Positions 1-5,487 of a stretch of DNA of 8,687 nt are shown here, in pieces; within the stretch, counting starts at the first letter, position 1; the number at the start of each line of letters is the position of its first letter. The DNA is from Faecalicatena sp. (GTDB taxonomy: Bacteria; Bacillota; Clostridia; Lachnospirales; Lachnospiraceae). The translations under genes were made by a program, and so were the position numbers. Under the pieces are notes generated by a model, which saw only the letters and a program-made list of their open reading frames with translations, was not told the DNA's origin and ran no database searches. Location: positions 1-8,687 of the forward strand of contig VSNK01000238.1 in assembly GCA_009774255.1 (NCBI GenBank). The letters run 5' to 3'.

Positions 1-205
1 CCACGATAATTACCGCTACCTTACACGCAGGATAAATTTTCATGTGCAAGGAAGCTGAATGAGGCGATGCCGGTAGCATCGTCGATTGAAGCTGACGCGG
101 CAGATGGAAATTTAGACAAGTGAAAGGTGTGGATAATTATCGTGGGTTATACTAGCTCGCATGCATGTGAACTAGTGGACTGACTTACGGGTCACGCCTG
201 ATCAA
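1..205 (+). ncRNA. Structured non-coding RNA candidate, family unassigned
   Basis: No reading frame fits here, but the sequence is rich in long-range pairing. Positions 1-12 are the exact reverse complement of 134-145. Positions 18-26 pair with 120-128 with one mismatch, and 33-43 pair with 104-114 over 11 bp with one G-U. Inside these, 63-70 pair with 76-83 around a CGGTA loop, and the 8-mer GAAGCTGA occurs on both sides of that hairpin (51-58 and 88-95). Two hairpins follow: 151-155/172-176, containing 158-161/166-169, and 181-184/191-194. Nested helices of this size are not expected by chance. The closing helix begins at base 1, so the RNA may start outside the window. I see no RNase P, tmRNA, SRP or T-box signature. 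The raiA motif (about 200 nt, known from Firmicutes) fits in size and clade, but I cannot confirm it from sequence. The strand is inferred from the bofA direction. Confidence 0.6.
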
Positions 206-228
206 GATGTGATCTGCCAAGAATTTAT

Positions 229-257
229 ACATATAAAGGATACCGGGCGAATACAAT
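229..257 (+). promoter_or_regulatory. Candidate sigma-E-type promoter for bofA
   Basis: The -10-like AATACAAT (250-257) matches the sporulation sigma-E -10 consensus CATACA-T at all but the first base. The -35-like ACATATA (229-235) shares its CATAT core with the sigma-E -35 and sits 14 nt upstream, a normal spacing. Transcription would begin near 263, about 54 nt before the bofA start. In Bacillus subtilis bofA is expressed under sigma-E, which makes the match more meaningful, but it is a by-eye call. Confidence 0.4.
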
Positions 258-316
258 ATACCATGTCATTACTATTCGGCAATGATTTGATCAGAAAACG
301 GATGGAGGAATGCAGC

Positions 317-526
317 ATGGAGCAAAGGCCGGTATCTTTTTTAGTGAAATTTATTATGCGTGCAATTTTAGGCATGGGGCTGATCTTTTTTATTAATCAG
401 TACATCATTCCCCCGGAGAGCGCATGGAAAGTGGGTTTAAATGCGGTATCTTTTTTGGCGAGCGGTACTCTCGGCATTCCCGGAGTCTGCCTTCTCTATG
501 GAATTCTGATTTACCAAAATTTGTGA
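317..526 (+). CDS. bofA: BofA-family pro-sigma-K processing inhibitor
   Basis: This 69-residue integral membrane protein resembles BofA, which in Bacillus holds the SpoIVFB protease inactive in the outer forespore membrane and so delays sigma-K activation. The C-terminal half carries the family signature: a Gly-Leu-Asn at residues 40-42, then GTLGIPGVCLLYGI at 50-63. Hydrophobic segments lie at about 10-27 and 52-66. The start at 317 is chosen because GGAGGAA (304-310) lies 6 nt upstream. The frame is open back to 209, but that extension has no good ribosome site and looks non-coding. At 69 residues it is a little shorter than the Bacillus protein of about 87. It stands alone, with its own promoter candidate and a gap before the pilus operon. 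Clostridia often lack a full SpoIVFA/FB partner set, so the exact role here is uncertain. Confidence 0.8.
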   Translation: MEQRPVSFLVKFIMRAILGMGLIFFINQYIIPPESAWKVGLNAVSFLASGTLGIPGVCLLYGILIYQNL

Positions 527-562
527 AAGTTGCACAAAATTCTGAAAAATTGAAATTAGTTA

Positions 563-591
563 TGGACATTTCTGAAAAGTCTGTTTATAAT
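563..591 (+). promoter_or_regulatory. Candidate sigma-A promoter P1 for the pilus operon
   Basis: TGGACA (563-568) and a perfect TATAAT (586-591) are separated by 17 nt. This is the best housekeeping-type promoter in the window. It lies 37 bp past the bofA stop and points at the tad genes. Transcription from about 598 would give a leader of roughly 375 nt before tadZ. Confidence 0.5.
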
Positions 592-600
592 ACAACCTAC

Positions 601-626
601 GCAGCAGATTTCATACCTGCTGCTTT
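601..626 (+). terminator. GC-rich hairpin with short T run, possible bofA terminator
   Basis: GCAGCAG (601-607) pairs perfectly with CTGCTGC (617-623) around a 9-nt loop, followed by TTTATCC. The T run is only three bases, so this is a weak intrinsic terminator at best. It also falls at the 5' end of any transcript from the promoter at 563-591, where it could act as a leader hairpin instead. Confidence 0.25.
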
Positions 627-662
627 ATCCCACATCATTTCAGGATGGGGATATATCTAAGG

Positions 663-686
663 ATCGGGAAAACCTGAATTCCCGAT
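663..686. repeat. Perfect 8-bp inverted repeat in the tad leader
   Basis: ATCGGGAA (663-670) and TTCCCGAT (679-686) form an 8-bp stem with an 8-nt loop. No T tract follows, so I do not call it a terminator. In the predicted leader RNA it would be a stable hairpin between the two promoter candidates. Confidence 0.4.
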
Positions 687-762
687 TATCACTATATCCA
701 CGCTGCATATTCGCAGCAAAGTTTTCAAACCGTGAGAATAACACGATTAGAAAGCAACTATA

Positions 763-791
763 TTGACAGCCGCAGGCGAAGTCACTATACC
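763..791 (+). promoter_or_regulatory. Candidate sigma-A promoter P2 for the pilus operon
   Basis: A perfect TTGACA (763-768) lies 17 nt before TATACC (786-791, 4 of 6 consensus). Transcription would start close to 798, inside the left arm of the palindromic repeat at 795-856. The transcript would therefore begin with that hairpin and run about 175 nt to tadZ. Confidence 0.45.
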
Positions 792-794
792 CTC

Positions 795-856
795 TAAGGA
801 ATTGTAGGAAAATAACTTGTACAGATTGCGCAGGATATTTCCATACAGTTCCTAAG
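795..856. repeat. Dispersed palindromic repeat, copy 1
   Basis: The left arm (TAAGGAATTGTAGG, then AAAATAAC) and the right arm (ATTTCCATACAG, then TTCCTAA) are imperfect reverse complements of about 21 nt each around a short centre. The same arms recur at 7557-7633, and both copies also share a TACAGAT just inside the left arm. Copies this alike about 6.7 kb apart, in two gene-free gaps of one operon, point to a dispersed REP/MITE-like element rather than two independent hairpins. Confidence 0.7.
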
Positions 857-974
857 CACTTACGAGCAAGTTTTCCCACACAATGGCAAAATTTCCGTGG
901 CATGCTTTTCCGGTTTATCCGGATCAGGGTTCTGGTAAAGCTCATATGGCGGCTTGAAAAAAAGGAGGGATACG
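857..974 (+). other. Remainder of the tad leader, no gene seen
   Basis: This stretch completes the gene-free region from 527 to 974. It contains a small CCGG-loop-CCGG palindrome around 910-922 and a short CCAC/GTGG pairing, but no coding frame with a ribosome site and no riboswitch signature I recognise. I looked for both cyclic-di-GMP riboswitch classes because they often control pili, and found neither core. Confidence 0.4.
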
Positions 975-2180
975 TTGCATGAAGGAAATCTTGTAATATG
1001 TGACCAGGAACAGCAATACGCACGGAATCTCCTGCAGATGTTTGCACGGAACAGGGAACCAGAGGTTCAGATGTATCTTTTTCACACGACGGAAGAAGTG
1101 GAAAAGTTCGCAGAACAAAAAACAGTCCATACCCTGCTGATCAGCAAAGAATACCCTTTGGGGCAGAGAGAAAAAATTCCGGCGGCGGAGCGGTTTGTAC
1201 TGGTAAAAAGCAGGCAGGATTCGCTGGCTGAAAATGAAGTCGGAGTATATCGGTATCAGTCTGCGAACGCAATCTGGTCGCAGATACGAAACGGATCAGC
1301 AATACCACAGACACGAAACGGCTCAGCGATGCCGGAGCTACGAAGCGAATCAGCAATGCCGGGGCTACGAAGCGAATCAGCAATGCCGGAGCTACGAAAC
1401 GGATCAGCAATGCCGCAGTTACAAGGCGGATCAGCAATGCCGCAGAAAAGCCGGAAAGGCAGGCCGTGGAATTCGGAAAATAATGAAAGGGGGCAGAACC
1501 CGCAGGATGTAAAAGAAGACGAAAACAGAAAAAGCCCGAAGGGCTTTAAGACAAAAGAGAGAGAACAAACGGAGCCTTTCAGGAAAAATGAACGGAATCA
1601 AAAAGTATCGGCAAAATGCCAGACGAAGACAACGGGAGAACTGATCGGGGTATATTCACCGGTTCACAGGATAGGTAAGACAAGATTTGCCATGAAATTA
1701 GGCAGAGAACTGGCGAAGAAAGAGCCGGTCTTGTACCTTAATCTGGAAGAGTATGCCGGAGGAAGCTATTATTTTCCGGACCAGACAGGCCAGACATTGG
1801 CGGATCTGCTCTATTACGCCAGGCAGGAGAAGGGAAATCTTGGGCTGCGCATCAGTTCGATAGCAGGACAGGATGAAGAACTGGACTATATTCTTCCAAT
1901 GCCCTATGTACAGGATATGCAGGGAGTGTCCGGGGAGGAATGGCTGAAGCTGTTCGAGCAGATTCTGGAGAATTGCATTTATCAGAAAGTAATCCTCGAT
2001 CTGGGAGACAGTGTAAACGGACTGTTTCAGATTCTGGAAGCCTGCGATACTGTGTATACGCCATATATTGAAGACGAGGCGGCACGGGCAAAGCTGAACC
2101 AATACGCTGAAAATCTGAGAAAAACAGGAAGAGAAAAGGTATTGGAGAGGACCGTTCAGAAAAAATTAAAGCACAGATAA
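975..2180 (+). CDS. tadZ: TadZ/CpaE-like pilus localisation ATPase
   Basis: This roughly 401-residue protein has the TadZ/CpaE layout: an N-terminal receiver-like domain (about 1-85, beginning LVICDQEQQYARNLL), a long low-complexity linker (about 95-220), and a C-terminal ParA/MinD-like domain. The P-loop is degenerate: SPVHRIGKT at about 228-236 keeps the final GKT but lacks the usual KGG start. An A'-like LYLNLEEY follows near 253-260, and a Walker B-like VILDLGD near 339-345. The protein is expected to position the Tad machine at the inner membrane. The start is TTG at 975, 6 nt after GGAGG (964-968). An in-frame TTG at 954 has no ribosome site and places the GGAGG inside the gene. The linker holds six 9-residue repeats. 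It is first in the operon, 40 bp before tadA. Nucleotide-dependent activity cannot be judged given the deviant P-loop. Confidence 0.8.
   Translation: MHEGNLVICDQEQQYARNLLQMFARNREPEVQMYLFHTTEEVEKFAEQKTVHTLLISKEYPLGQREKIPAAERFVLVKSRQDSLAENEVGVYRYQSANAIWSQIRNGSAIPQTRNGSAMPELRSESAMPGLRSESAMPELRNGSAMPQLQGGSAMPQKSRKGRPWNSENNERGQNPQDVKEDENRKSPKGFKTKEREQTEPFRKNERNQKVSAKCQTKTTGELIGVYSPVHRIGKTRFAMKLGRELAKKEPVLYLNLEEYAGGSYYFPDQTGQTLADLLYYARQEKGNLGLRISSIAGQDEELDYILPMPYVQDMQGVSGEEWLKLFEQILENCIYQKVILDLGDSVNGLFQILEACDTVYTPYIEDEAARAKLNQYAENLRKTGREKVLERTVQKKLKHR
1287..1448 (+). repeat. In-frame 27-bp tandem repeat, six units, within tadZ
   Basis: Six consecutive 27-bp units encode variants of RNGSAMPEL: RNGSAIPQT, RNGSAMPEL, RSESAMPGL, RSESAMPEL, RNGSAMPQL and QGGSAMPQK. 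The core TCAGCAATGCC is nearly invariant while the edges drift, as expected from slippage or unequal exchange followed by divergence. The period is a multiple of three, so unit gain or loss keeps the tadZ frame. It lies in the linker between the receiver-like and ATPase domains. Confidence 0.95.
1526..1547 (-). terminator. Intrinsic terminator on the minus strand inside tadZ
   Basis: Read on the minus strand, AAAGCC, a C(TTCG)G tetraloop and GGCTTTTT form a compact perfect stem followed by a T-rich tail, the textbook form of a rho-independent terminator. On the + strand the same bases encode part of the linker (KSPKGFK) and lack a proper T tract. It would stop transcription running antisense to tadZ. 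No minus-strand gene ends here, so its role is unknown. Confidence 0.5.
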
Positions 2181-2209
2181 AGGCACTCGAAAAAAGGAGG
2201 AATAGCCCG

Positions 2210-2224
2210 ATGGTAGGAAAATGA
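2210..2224 (+). other. Four-codon reading frame (MVGK) overlapping the tadA start
   Basis: The strong GGAGG at 2196-2200 sits 9 nt before an ATG at 2210, which opens a frame of only four codons ending in TGA at 2222-2224. That stop overlaps the tadA ATG as ATGA. tadA itself is 20 nt from the GGAGG, and an in-frame TAG at 2203-2205 excludes an earlier tadA start. It may be a coupling mini-cistron or the sign of a one-base indel. Confidence 0.45.
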
Positions 2225-3429
2225 AAGCAGAGCAGTTATATGAAATTGTCATGGACAAGATGGATCTGACCAGAGATATCGAGGATGAGGAACTGATGGA
2301 TCTGATTCATGAAGTGATCCGTGAATCGGCGGAAAACGAGTATATGCCGCTGCAGGAGCAGATACGCCTCAGCAGACAGTTGTTTCACTCATTCAGAAAG
2401 CTGGATGTACTTCAGGAGCTGGTAGAGGATGAAACGATCACAGAGATCATGATCAACGGCACGGATGAAATATTTCTGGAAAGGGAAGGGCGAATTGTCC
2501 AGTCAGACAGAAAATTTATGTCGGAAGACAAGCTGGAAGATGTCATTCAGCAGATCGTCGCGGGAACCAACCGCTATGTAAATGAGTTGTCACCAATCGT
2601 AGATGCCAGGCTGGAGGATGGTTCCAGAGTGAACGTGGTATTAAAACCCGTCGCTCTGAACGGCCCCATTATGACGATTCGTAAATTTCCAAAAGAAACC
2701 GTTACAATGGACCAGCTGATTTCCTGGGGGAGTGTCAGTGAAGAGGTTGTAGAATTTTTAAAAATGATCGTAAAAGCGAAATACAATATATTTGTCAGCG
2801 GCGGTACGGGTTCGGGAAAGACCACATTCTTGAATGCCATGTCAGATTATATTCCAAAGGACGAAAGGATTATTACGATTGAGGATAATGCGGAGCTGCA
2901 AATCAAGGGAGTGCCCAACCTGGTCCGTCTGGAGGCGCGCAATGCCAACCTGGAAGGAGAAGGCGCGGTTACGATCCGGGATTTGATCAAGTCGGCCCTT
3001 CGGATGCGTCCGGACAGAATTATCGTCGGCGAGGTCAGGGGAGATGAGACCGTAGATATGATTTCCTCCGCGATGCTCAATGGACATAGCGGGTCTATGT
3101 CTACCGGGCATTCGAATAATCCGGCGGATATGCTGCACCGTATTGAAACCATGATGATGATGGGGATTGACCTGCCTCTTGTGGCAATCCAGCGGCAGGT
3201 TGCCTCCGCCATAGATATCATTATTCATCTGGGGCGGCTTCGGGATAAGACAAGAAAATTGCTGGCAATCGTAGAAGTTCTTGGATATGAAGAAGGAAAG
3301 ATTCAGATGCAGACACTTTATGAATTCAGAGAGGAGGGTTGCAAAAATGAGAAAGTTCAAGGAGCCATTGTGAAGGTGGAAGAGCTGGTTCATCGGGACA
3401 AACTGCTGGCAGCAGGATATCCGGCGTAA
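2221..3429 (+). CDS. tadA: TadA/CpaF-family pilus assembly ATPase
   Basis: This 402-residue secretion ATPase of the VirB11/CpaF type is predicted to form the cytoplasmic hexamer that powers Flp pilus assembly through TadB and TadC. All four expected motifs are visible: Walker A GGTGSGKT at 194-201, an Asp box ITIEDNAEL at 218-226, Walker B RMRPDRIIVGEVRGDE at 261-276, and a His box GHSGSMSTGHSNN at 288-300. The N-terminal domain (about 1-165) includes the ITEIMING and VDARLEDGSRVN segments typical of CpaF. The length is normal, and the C terminus (VEELVHRDKLLAAGYPA) looks like the family end, so the frame is intact. The ATG at 2221 is the only possible start after an in-frame stop, but its ribosome site is oddly placed. 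tadB follows 10 bp after the stop. Confidence 0.95.
   Translation: MKAEQLYEIVMDKMDLTRDIEDEELMDLIHEVIRESAENEYMPLQEQIRLSRQLFHSFRKLDVLQELVEDETITEIMINGTDEIFLEREGRIVQSDRKFMSEDKLEDVIQQIVAGTNRYVNELSPIVDARLEDGSRVNVVLKPVALNGPIMTIRKFPKETVTMDQLISWGSVSEEVVEFLKMIVKAKYNIFVSGGTGSGKTTFLNAMSDYIPKDERIITIEDNAELQIKGVPNLVRLEARNANLEGEGAVTIRDLIKSALRMRPDRIIVGEVRGDETVDMISSAMLNGHSGSMSTGHSNNPADMLHRIETMMMMGIDLPLVAIQRQVASAIDIIIHLGRLRDKTRKLLAIVEVLGYEEGKIQMQTLYEFREEGCKNEKVQGAIVKVEELVHRDKLLAAGYPA
3347..3373 (+). other. Short frame with strong ribosome site, in the tadB frame
   Basis: Inside the tadA 3' end, GGAGG (3333-3337) lies 9 nt before an ATG at 3347 that is in frame with tadB. The frame reads MRKFKEPL and then stops at TGA 3371-3373. 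The codons after that stop run open into tadB without another start codon until 3440. This could be the original tadB start broken by a nonsense change, or a coupling element. The GAG GAG GGT codons of tadA could also produce the ribosome site by chance. Confidence 0.35.
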
Positions 3430-3439
3430 GGAATACGCC

Positions 3440-4135
3440 ATGGCGATTCTGCGGGCAGTCCTTCTGGATGCCATGCTGGCGTATCTGTTCTACAATACAT
3501 GGATAGCTGCAATATTGCTGGTTCCGGTGGTCATATTCTACCTGCATCAGTGGCGTGAAGATTTTTGTAGGAAAAAAGAGCAGGAGTTCCGGGGACAGTT
3601 TCAAAACGGAATGCAGATTCTTTCCTCCGCATTAAAAGCCGGGTATTCCGTAGAAAACGCAATCAAGGAGACAGAAAAGGATCTGCGGCCACTTTACCCG
3701 GGAGACAGCCGGATACGGAGAGAATTCAATCGTATGATCCATGAGCTGAACATGAATCTGACGGCAGAACAGGTGCTTAAAGACATGGCAAGACGCATTC
3801 GGCAGGAAGATGTGGACAACTTTGTTACGGTATTTGCGACGGCAAAACGAACGGGCGGAGACAGTATTTCTATTTTAAAGGATACGGTGCGGATGATCGG
3901 AGACAAGATCGAAGTGGAACGGGAAATCCAGACATTGCTGGCTTCGAAAAAACTGGAATTTAATGTCATGTGCATCATTCCGCTGGGGATGGTTCTGTAT
4001 ATGAGAATGGCATTTCCGGAATTCTTGTCGGTATTGTACGGAGGCATTCCGGGTGTGATCCTGATGAGCGTCTGCCTTGGAGTCTATGCGTTTGCATGGA
4101 GAATGGGCACAAAAATGATACAGATTGAAGTATAA
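3440..4135 (+). CDS. tadB: TadB-like type II secretion F-family membrane protein
   Basis: This 231-residue polytopic membrane protein is one of the two platform proteins of the Tad machine. Hydrophobic segments lie at about 4-18 and 20-34, then 174-190 and 200-222. Between them is a cytoplasmic T2SSF-type helical domain with the recognisable segment GMQILSSALKAGYSVENAI (57-75) and the TAKRTGGDSISILKDT stretch (134-149). It is expected to contact TadA and TadC. The ATG at 3440 has TAAGGA 7 nt upstream, which is usable and overlaps the tadA stop codon. Related proteins as I recall them have some residues before this point, and the preceding codons here read RRKEYA, so the N terminus may be truncated relative to homologues. 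The end and the tadC start share a 20-of-24-base duplication. Confidence 0.85.
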   Translation: MAILRAVLLDAMLAYLFYNTWIAAILLVPVVIFYLHQWREDFCRKKEQEFRGQFQNGMQILSSALKAGYSVENAIKETEKDLRPLYPGDSRIRREFNRMIHELNMNLTAEQVLKDMARRIRQEDVDNFVTVFATAKRTGGDSISILKDTVRMIGDKIEVEREIQTLLASKKLEFNVMCIIPLGMVLYMRMAFPEFLSVLYGGIPGVILMSVCLGVYAFAWRMGTKMIQIEV

Positions 4136-4194
4136 AGAAGGCGTGGAGATCGGGTATAAAAATAATAAGAATGGAAGTATAAAGAGGGGGCGGA
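4124..4194 (+). repeat. 24-bp imperfect direct repeat at the tadB/tadC junction
   Basis: Positions 4124-4147 and 4171-4194 match at 20 of 24 bases. Both start AT(T/G)GAAGTATAAAGA and run into a purine-rich GG tract. The first copy spans the tadB stop codon; the second ends exactly at the tadC start and supplies its ribosome site. The second copy also contains ATG GAA GTA TAA, mirroring the last codons of tadB (ATT GAA GTA TAA). Confidence 0.75.
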
Positions 4195-5487
4195 ATGGGA
4201 ATCAAAAAAGCAAAAAAGCAGCGGACGAAAAAGAAAGGCATACTGCAGCGGGCAGAGGAAAGATGGAATCCGCTTTATGTGAAAATGGGTATGGTGTTCC
4301 TGGCCGTACTCGCGGCAGCGCTGCTTGTATTTTGGATGGATAATACACAGCCATTTCCCACGGACGAAAATGGCGCCAGCGCCGTAAGCCGCAACAGCCA
4401 CGGCGGGGGAGACAGGGAAGAAAAACTGGAAGTCACAATCGGAGATGTGGAAGAGAGCGTAACCGTAAAGGTCGGGGAACAGGAATATTCCGAGGGTGAG
4501 CTGGAAGAGGCGTTCCAAAAGGCTGGAGAAGAGCTGGAAGTACTTGTGCTTGGAGAAAATGAAAGCCTGGACGAAATCAGGAGCAGCCTGGAATTGGTCA
4601 ATAAAATCCCGGATACGGGAATCACAGTGACCTGGGAGCTGGATAATTATGAAGCGATGAATCTACAGGGCGACCTGAAACAGGAAAACCTGACGGACGA
4701 GGGAACGCTGGTAAAGCTGACCGCATTGCTGAGCTACAAAGAAGAAACGGCGGAGTTTTCGTTTTATGCACGGCTCTATCCGCCGAAGCTGAATCAGACG
4801 GAAAAGCTACTGAAAAAGCTGGATGGAGAAATCGAACGGCTGGATCAGGAGACAAAGCAGAAGGAGAAGCTTTTGCTGCCGGAAAGCGTGGACGGTATTC
4901 CTGTAATCTGGAACCAGGGAAAAAATTTCCGGGCACTGGCACTTCTGCTGATCGGAATTGCAATGACTCTCTTCCTCTATGTGTCCGAACAGGAGAAACA
5001 GAAGGATCAAAAAAAGAAACGGGAAGTACAGATGTCACTGGATTATCCCCAGATGGTCAGTAAGCTGACCCTATACCTGGGGGCAGGCATGACCGTAAGA
5101 AAGGCGTGGTATCGAATCGCAGAGGATTACGAACAGCAGAAAGAAGAAAAAGGCAGAAGAGAAACCTACGAGGAAATGATCTATACCATGCACGAAATCC
5201 AGGGCGGAGGCTCCGAGAGTGAGTGTTATGAAAGATTCGGCGAGAGATGCGGACTCCCGGCATATAAGAAATTCGGCGCCATGCTCTCCCAGAATCTGAA
5301 AAAAGGAACAAAAGGTCTGGCGTCCTTGCTGAAACAAGAGGCTGACAATGCGTTTGAAGAAAGGAAAAGCCTTGCAAGGCGACTGGGAGAAGAGGCGGGA
5401 ACAAAAATGCTGATTCCTATGTTCCTGATGCTGGCTGTGGTGCTTGTGATGATCGTCGTGCCGGCATTCTTCTCCATACAAATATAA
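4195..5487 (+). CDS. tadC: TadC-like platform protein with an extracytoplasmic insert
   Basis: This 430-residue protein has a T2SSF-type C-terminal domain (about 283-426) with the segment YPQMVSKLTLYLGAGMTVRKAW (284-305) and a final hydrophobic helix at about 405-426. It should pair with TadB in the inner-membrane platform. Unlike classic TadC, it begins with a basic cytoplasmic tail (1-30) and a transmembrane helix (31-47). A hydrophilic, Glu-rich region of about 195 residues follows (48-243) before a second helix (245-263). Within that region, residues 133-197 (KIPDTGITVTWELDN, then LTALLSYKEETAEFSF) look like the degenerate bacterial Ig-like fold seen on Firmicutes surface proteins. By topology it would lie outside the cell. 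The start at 4195 has GAGGGGG 4 nt upstream. A 233-bp gap follows. Confidence 0.85.
   Translation: MGIKKAKKQRTKKKGILQRAEERWNPLYVKMGMVFLAVLAAALLVFWMDNTQPFPTDENGASAVSRNSHGGGDREEKLEVTIGDVEESVTVKVGEQEYSEGELEEAFQKAGEELEVLVLGENESLDEIRSSLELVNKIPDTGITVTWELDNYEAMNLQGDLKQENLTDEGTLVKLTALLSYKEETAEFSFYARLYPPKLNQTEKLLKKLDGEIERLDQETKQKEKLLLPESVDGIPVIWNQGKNFRALALLLIGIAMTLFLYVSEQEKQKDQKKKREVQMSLDYPQMVSKLTLYLGAGMTVRKAWYRIAEDYEQQKEEKGRRETYEEMIYTMHEIQGGGSESECYERFGERCGLPAYKKFGAMLSQNLKKGTKGLASLLKQEADNAFEERKSLARRLGEEAGTKMLIPMFLMLAVVLVMIVVPAFFSIQI

Noticed and set aside
1..205. SRP RNA, 6S RNA, tmRNA, RNase P or T-box
   Set aside because: The SRP GGAA/GCAG core, the tmRNA tail, the RNase P GAGGAAAGTCC box and the T-box GGTACCGCG element are all absent, and the fold does not match the single long hairpin of 6S.
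209..316. Longer bofA starting at 209
   Set aside because: The added residues do not resemble the family, the stretch overlaps the promoter candidate, and the ATG at 317 has a good ribosome site.
954..974. TTG at 954 as the tadZ start
   Set aside because: No ribosome site lies upstream, and the strong GGAGG (964-968) would fall inside the gene. TTG at 975 is correctly spaced from it.
598..974. Cyclic-di-GMP or other riboswitch in the tad leader
   Set aside because: Pili are often controlled this way, so I looked for it, but none of the conserved cores I know are present and the stems are simple hairpins.
1287..1448. CRISPR-like array
   Set aside because: The units are directly adjacent with no spacers, the period is 27 bp throughout, and the array is in frame inside tadZ.
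2842..3474. 210-residue minus-strand frame opposite tadA
   Set aside because: It lies opposite the conserved Walker and His boxes of tadA, and its translation has no recognisable domain; it is a shadow frame.
4084..4518. Minus-strand frame over the tadB/tadC junction
   Set aside because: It is a low-complexity Phe-rich translation antisense to purine-rich coding DNA, with no ribosome site or family resemblance.
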